Of a stretch of DNA of 7,022 nt, positions 4,650 through 7,022 are shown in pieces. A model generated the notes under the pieces. It had not been told where the DNA came from, made no database searches, and was given only the letters and a program-made list of their open reading frames with translations. A program made the position numbers and the translations under genes. Numbering within the stretch: the stretch's first letter is position 1; the number at the start of each line of letters is the position of its first letter. Location of the stretch: contig JAHFAA010000012.1 in assembly GCA_023250775.1 (NCBI GenBank), positions 1 through 7,022 of the forward strand. Reading direction: 5' to 3'. Source of the stretch: Bdellovibrionales bacterium. GTDB taxonomy: Bacteria; Bdellovibrionota; Bacteriovoracia; Bacteriovoracales; Bacteriovoracaceae.

Positions 4650-5909
4650 TTATTCGAGAGAACGGGTGATGACGACGGGCTCGCCCAGCACTTCTTGCCC
4701 TTGGAAAGCGACAAAAGACACTTCAACTTTTTGGATATTGTAAGGCCGTCCAAGATCAATTTCTAAGTTGAGCGGTTTCAAGGAAACGGCACTTTGATAA
4801 ACAGTGTCGTTCATCTCCAACCAAGACTCGTAGTTCTTTTCGTAGAAGCGAACTTTGATGCGCACGGGAGTCAGGGTGCTGATGACCATGCGTAATTTGA
4901 CCCGATTCATCTCGCGTTTTACCTGAGAAATCTGGGCAAAAGAGATATTGTTGGCCGGCACGATAGGGGAGATGGCGATCTGATTGAAGGCATCTTTCGT
5001 CGGCCAGTTGTGGACAAAAAGGTCCCGGGCGCCGAGTTTGCGAATGCCTTCAATATCATCATTGGAGAGATAGAGCTCTGGGGCCCAGCTGGCGCGCGCC
5101 ATGATGGCCTCATCGTGCAGAAGAATATGTTTGCTGCCATCCAACGTTGCGTACTTGCCGTCACAGTTGGTCTCGTCACCATCGAGGGCATATTGATCAC
5201 ACAGTCCCCACACGTGGCCGAATTCGTGAACCAGCGTGGTCAAGGTCAGAAGCTCATGATCGCCTGGAAGATAGGCGGTCTGATCGCGCTTTTTCATGAG
5301 TTCTAAAATTTCTGCGGCGGTAAAGGTTTTGCCCAGAGTTTGGTTCAGTGACTTCCATGTCACGCGCACATCATCTTCTTCAGAGCTTGTGGCGGGAAGA
5401 CGCAAAAAGAGGGCGCGCTTAAATTGGGTAATTTTGCGTGGGCCATTTTGGGGAATGTAGCTATAGCTGGTGAAGGTCATGCCGACTGAGGCATCGTCAA
5501 AAGGGGACTCACCAAAAACTAAATGGATTCCTTTGGGACAGCGGGCGTAATAGGTATCCATGAGGTCGTGATTATTGTCGTCTGCGGTCGCCTGTGGCAG
5601 GTCGGCGTAGGAGAATTCGACGGGAATTTCGCGCCCGAGATAGGCGGCCCAGATATTGATACTGGCCTTAATTTCTTCTTCAATGCCGGGATATTTTTTG
5701 CTGATGTTTTGGCCCATACAGATTTTATAAGTTTGACCCTTTTCGAGGTGGGCCAGATACATGGGCGAAGCTGTGGTCTGTTCAAGATCAGTCAGATGTC
5801 CCCAATAACCTTCAACAATACGCAGTCCATCTTGACCGTGGCGAGCGCACGAGATGGTCCACATGACCAGGAGTTGGAAAGCGAAAAATAAGACGATGGT
5901 TTTTTTCAT
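4650..5909 (-). CDS. Putative metzincin-like zinc metalloprotease, probable lipoprotein
   Basis: This 419-residue protein is probably a secreted, membrane-anchored zinc peptidase. The N terminus (MKKTIVLFFAFQLLVMWTISC) ends in a near-lipobox at C21, so a lipoprotein is likely, though Thr at -3 is not ideal. The catalytic signature is HEFGHVWGLCD (228-238): H228, H232 and D238 as zinc ligands and E229 as base, i.e. HExxHxxGxxD, the Asp variant of the metzincin motif. It is followed by a likely Met-turn (EAIMARA, M270) and LSNDDIEGIRKLG (281-293), which resembles the DDIxGIQxLYG helix closing matrixin-like domains. A region with C64 and C124 precedes the motif, and C237 and C249 flank it. Residues 310-419 look like a beta-sandwich appended domain. 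The ATG has AAGGGAG 4 nt upstream. No prodomain with a cysteine switch is obvious. Substrate unknown. Confidence 0.82.
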   Translation of the reverse strand: MKKTIVLFFAFQLLVMWTISCARHGQDGLRIVEGYWGHLTDLEQTTASPMYLAHLEKGQTYKICMGQNISKKYPGIEEEIKASINIWAAYLGREIPVEFSYADLPQATADDNNHDLMDTYYARCPKGIHLVFGESPFDDASVGMTFTSYSYIPQNGPRKITQFKRALFLRLPATSSEEDDVRVTWKSLNQTLGKTFTAAEILELMKKRDQTAYLPGDHELLTLTTLVHEFGHVWGLCDQYALDGDETNCDGKYATLDGSKHILLHDEAIMARASWAPELYLSNDDIEGIRKLGARDLFVHNWPTKDAFNQIAISPIVPANNISFAQISQVKREMNRVKLRMVISTLTPVRIKVRFYEKNYESWLEMNDTVYQSAVSLKPLNLEIDLGRPYNIQKVEVSFVAFQGQEVLGEPVVITRSLE

Positions 5910-6007
5910 AGGACTCCCTTAGCTGTCCTTTTATAAGCAAGGACTTGGCCAAGGATAGTGAACCTAAGTGTTTGATAAATGAAGGGAATTAAGGCCTGCC
6001 GAAGCGA

Positions 6008-6025
6008 ATTATAGGACAGGTGTCC
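6008..6025 (-). promoter_or_regulatory. Possible promoter with adjoining dyad upstream of the protease gene
   Basis: On the minus strand a perfect TATAAT (6008-6013) lies directly next to GGACA-CC-TGTCC (6014-6025), a 5-bp dyad where the -10/-35 spacer would be. No good -35 is seen (TCGATT at 16-bp spacing is weak), so activator control is conceivable. The leader to the protease ATG would be about 90 nt. A second, weaker -10-like TATAAA sits nearer the gene at about 5930-5936. The GGAC/GTCC theme recurs at 5910-5929, where AGGAC and GTCCT flank the Shine-Dalgarno. Confidence 0.3.
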
Positions 6026-6043
6026 AAACAATCGACGCTATGG

Positions 6044-7022
6044 TTAGAAGGCCCATTTGATCACGGGATCTTTCTCGCCTGAGTCACCGCTCGCATCGCC
6101 TCCCGGGAGCACATCAAGGTATTTTGTCCCGCGATGAGGGACCGGGGCCGGGCCGTCGTTGGCAATGGCATCGCGAATTTCAGACACGGTGTAGGTCACT
6201 TTCCATGGTTTGGAATTTGGCAGAATCATCTCGGCCAATTTCTTGTTCATGTAGGATTTTGCCTGGGTGTCTGTTAGCTCTTGAATCATTTCCGTGGCGG
6301 CACGATTTTCGGGCGCAAGATAATAAATTTCAAAATCATAAGACTTTACCAGCGGGTCTTGGGGCAGAAGGGGCATGCCAATTTCTGCGCTGATGGCCAT
6401 GCCGGTGGATTTTTCATTCACCAGTGTGTAAACCCGTTCTTCTTCGCTTTTAACCGAGAAATTAAGTGAGATCGGAGTTTCCTCTGAGCCGATTCCCCCG
6501 CCTAATTCCGCCGTGACCGTTTCCGTATCTTCAGTCGTCACACGATTGGTTGCGGTCATATCAAACTGTGTCGTGAGGTCCAGCATATTGTTATAAGTGT
6601 AGGCCAGATAATTATGGCCAGGCGAAAGAACACTGGCGCGATCTAGGAGAGTGCGACGGCGCTGAATTGAGCTATAGGTGGCAATATCACCTACCACGAT
6701 GCCGTTGGGGTATTTGGCCGGATTCACCTGCCTGGCGATAATTTCATAGGGGCGAACGATAGGGCGATAATTGGTTTTTGCGATGGAAAAAAGTTGCGGG
6801 CCGTCGTCCAAAACTTTATCGTGCTCGTCTTTGAAAACGTAACGATAGGCTTTCAGATCATATTTCAGGAAAATAAGTTTTCCAATCGGGCGCGCCTGCA
6901 ATTTTCCTTTGGCGTCTTTGACGTGCTGGATTTCGTTAATAAAACTTTTTTTGATCGTGCCGGTGGTTTCCACAAAATCTTCGCGCATCAGTTTGGTGGA
7001 GAACTCGCCCATAGCGGTTAAG
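6044..7022 (-). CDS. Unrecognised beta-rich protein, 5' end outside window
   Basis: At least 322 residues are visible. An ATG lies at 7012, but no ribosome binding site precedes it and the frame stays open to the window edge (codons TTA ACC GCT before the ATG), so the gene probably starts outside. I recognise no family. Residues 45-110 look like mixed strands with many aromatics (LIFLKYDLKAYRYVF). Residues 144-212 consist of alternating polar and apolar Thr/Ser/Glu-rich strands broken by GGGIGSEETP, then MAISAEIGMP. This pattern recalls amphipathic beta-hairpins of pore-forming or beta-barrel proteins, but it is only a resemblance. The last 35 residues are low-complexity (GGDASGDSGEKD) and end in VIKWAF. 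The visible part has no cysteine. A 134-nt gap with a possible promoter separates it from the protease gene downstream, so co-transcription is uncertain. Confidence 0.65.
   Translation of the reverse strand, partial: LTAMGEFSTKLMREDFVETTGTIKKSFINEIQHVKDAKGKLQARPIGKLIFLKYDLKAYRYVFKDEHDKVLDDGPQLFSIAKTNYRPIVRPYEIIARQVNPAKYPNGIVVGDIATYSSIQRRRTLLDRASVLSPGHNYLAYTYNNMLDLTTQFDMTATNRVTTEDTETVTAELGGGIGSEETPISLNFSVKSEEERVYTLVNEKSTGMAISAEIGMPLLPQDPLVKSYDFEIYYLAPENRAATEMIQELTDTQAKSYMNKKLAEMILPNSKPWKVTYTVSEIRDAIANDGPAPVPHRGTKYLDVLPGGDASGDSGEKDPVIKWAF

Noticed and set aside
5523..5891. A 122-residue plus-strand ORF antisense to the protease gene
   Set aside because: It mirrors the protease coding sequence and has no recognisable motif; the metzincin reading on the other strand explains the region.

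Overview
The window is bacterial chromosome of medium GC content. It is densely coded, and almost everything lies on the minus strand. The mix is a PlsC with E. coli-like motifs, a Xer-type tyrosine recombinase, and several secreted or lipid-anchored proteins of little-known families, one of them a metzincin-like protease. That mix would fit a Bdellovibrionota or 'delta'-type Gram-negative, but this is an inference: no rRNA or unambiguous lineage marker is present. There are no tRNA or rRNA genes, CRISPR arrays or recognisable insertion sequences.

Layout, read along the minus strand from the right edge: (1) the 3' part of an unrecognised beta-rich protein gene (6044-7022, open at the edge); (2) a putative metzincin-like lipoprotein protease (4650-5909); (3) a large exported protein of unknown function (3102-4547); (4) a secreted endonuclease/exonuclease/phosphatase-fold hydrolase (2102-2938); (5) a Xer-family tyrosine recombinase (1040-2038); (6) plsC, the 1-acylglycerol-3-phosphate acyltransferase (252-983). 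On the plus strand, the 3' end of one unrecognised gene (1-255) converges on plsC, and the two overlap by 4 bp at their stop codons. Gaps between genes are 56-163 nt, and none exceeds 300 nt.

The most striking feature is a 34-bp, almost perfect dyad (2029-2062) over the start codon of the recombinase gene. Its core has the geometry of a dif site: an 11-bp arm, a 6-bp centre and an 11-bp arm, with inner ends ATAA/TTAT. It resembles E. coli dif at 19 of 28 positions by hand alignment, but its arms are perfectly symmetric. The same DNA holds a perfect TATAAT and the ATG of the recombinase, whose mRNA appears to be leaderless. The recombinase is itself unusual: it has a basic insertion in the N-terminal DNA-binding domain and almost no tail after the catalytic tyrosine. 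Together these suggest a single-recombinase Xer/dif module that could repress its own promoter.

The three genes at 2102-5909 encode proteins with export signals (a lipobox and two signal peptides), so this part looks like an envelope or secretome cluster. Spacing and hairpins suggest that they are not one tightly coupled operon. Two start sites were moved from the longest possible ORF on the basis of Shine-Dalgarno placement (plsC at 983, the EEP hydrolase at 2938).
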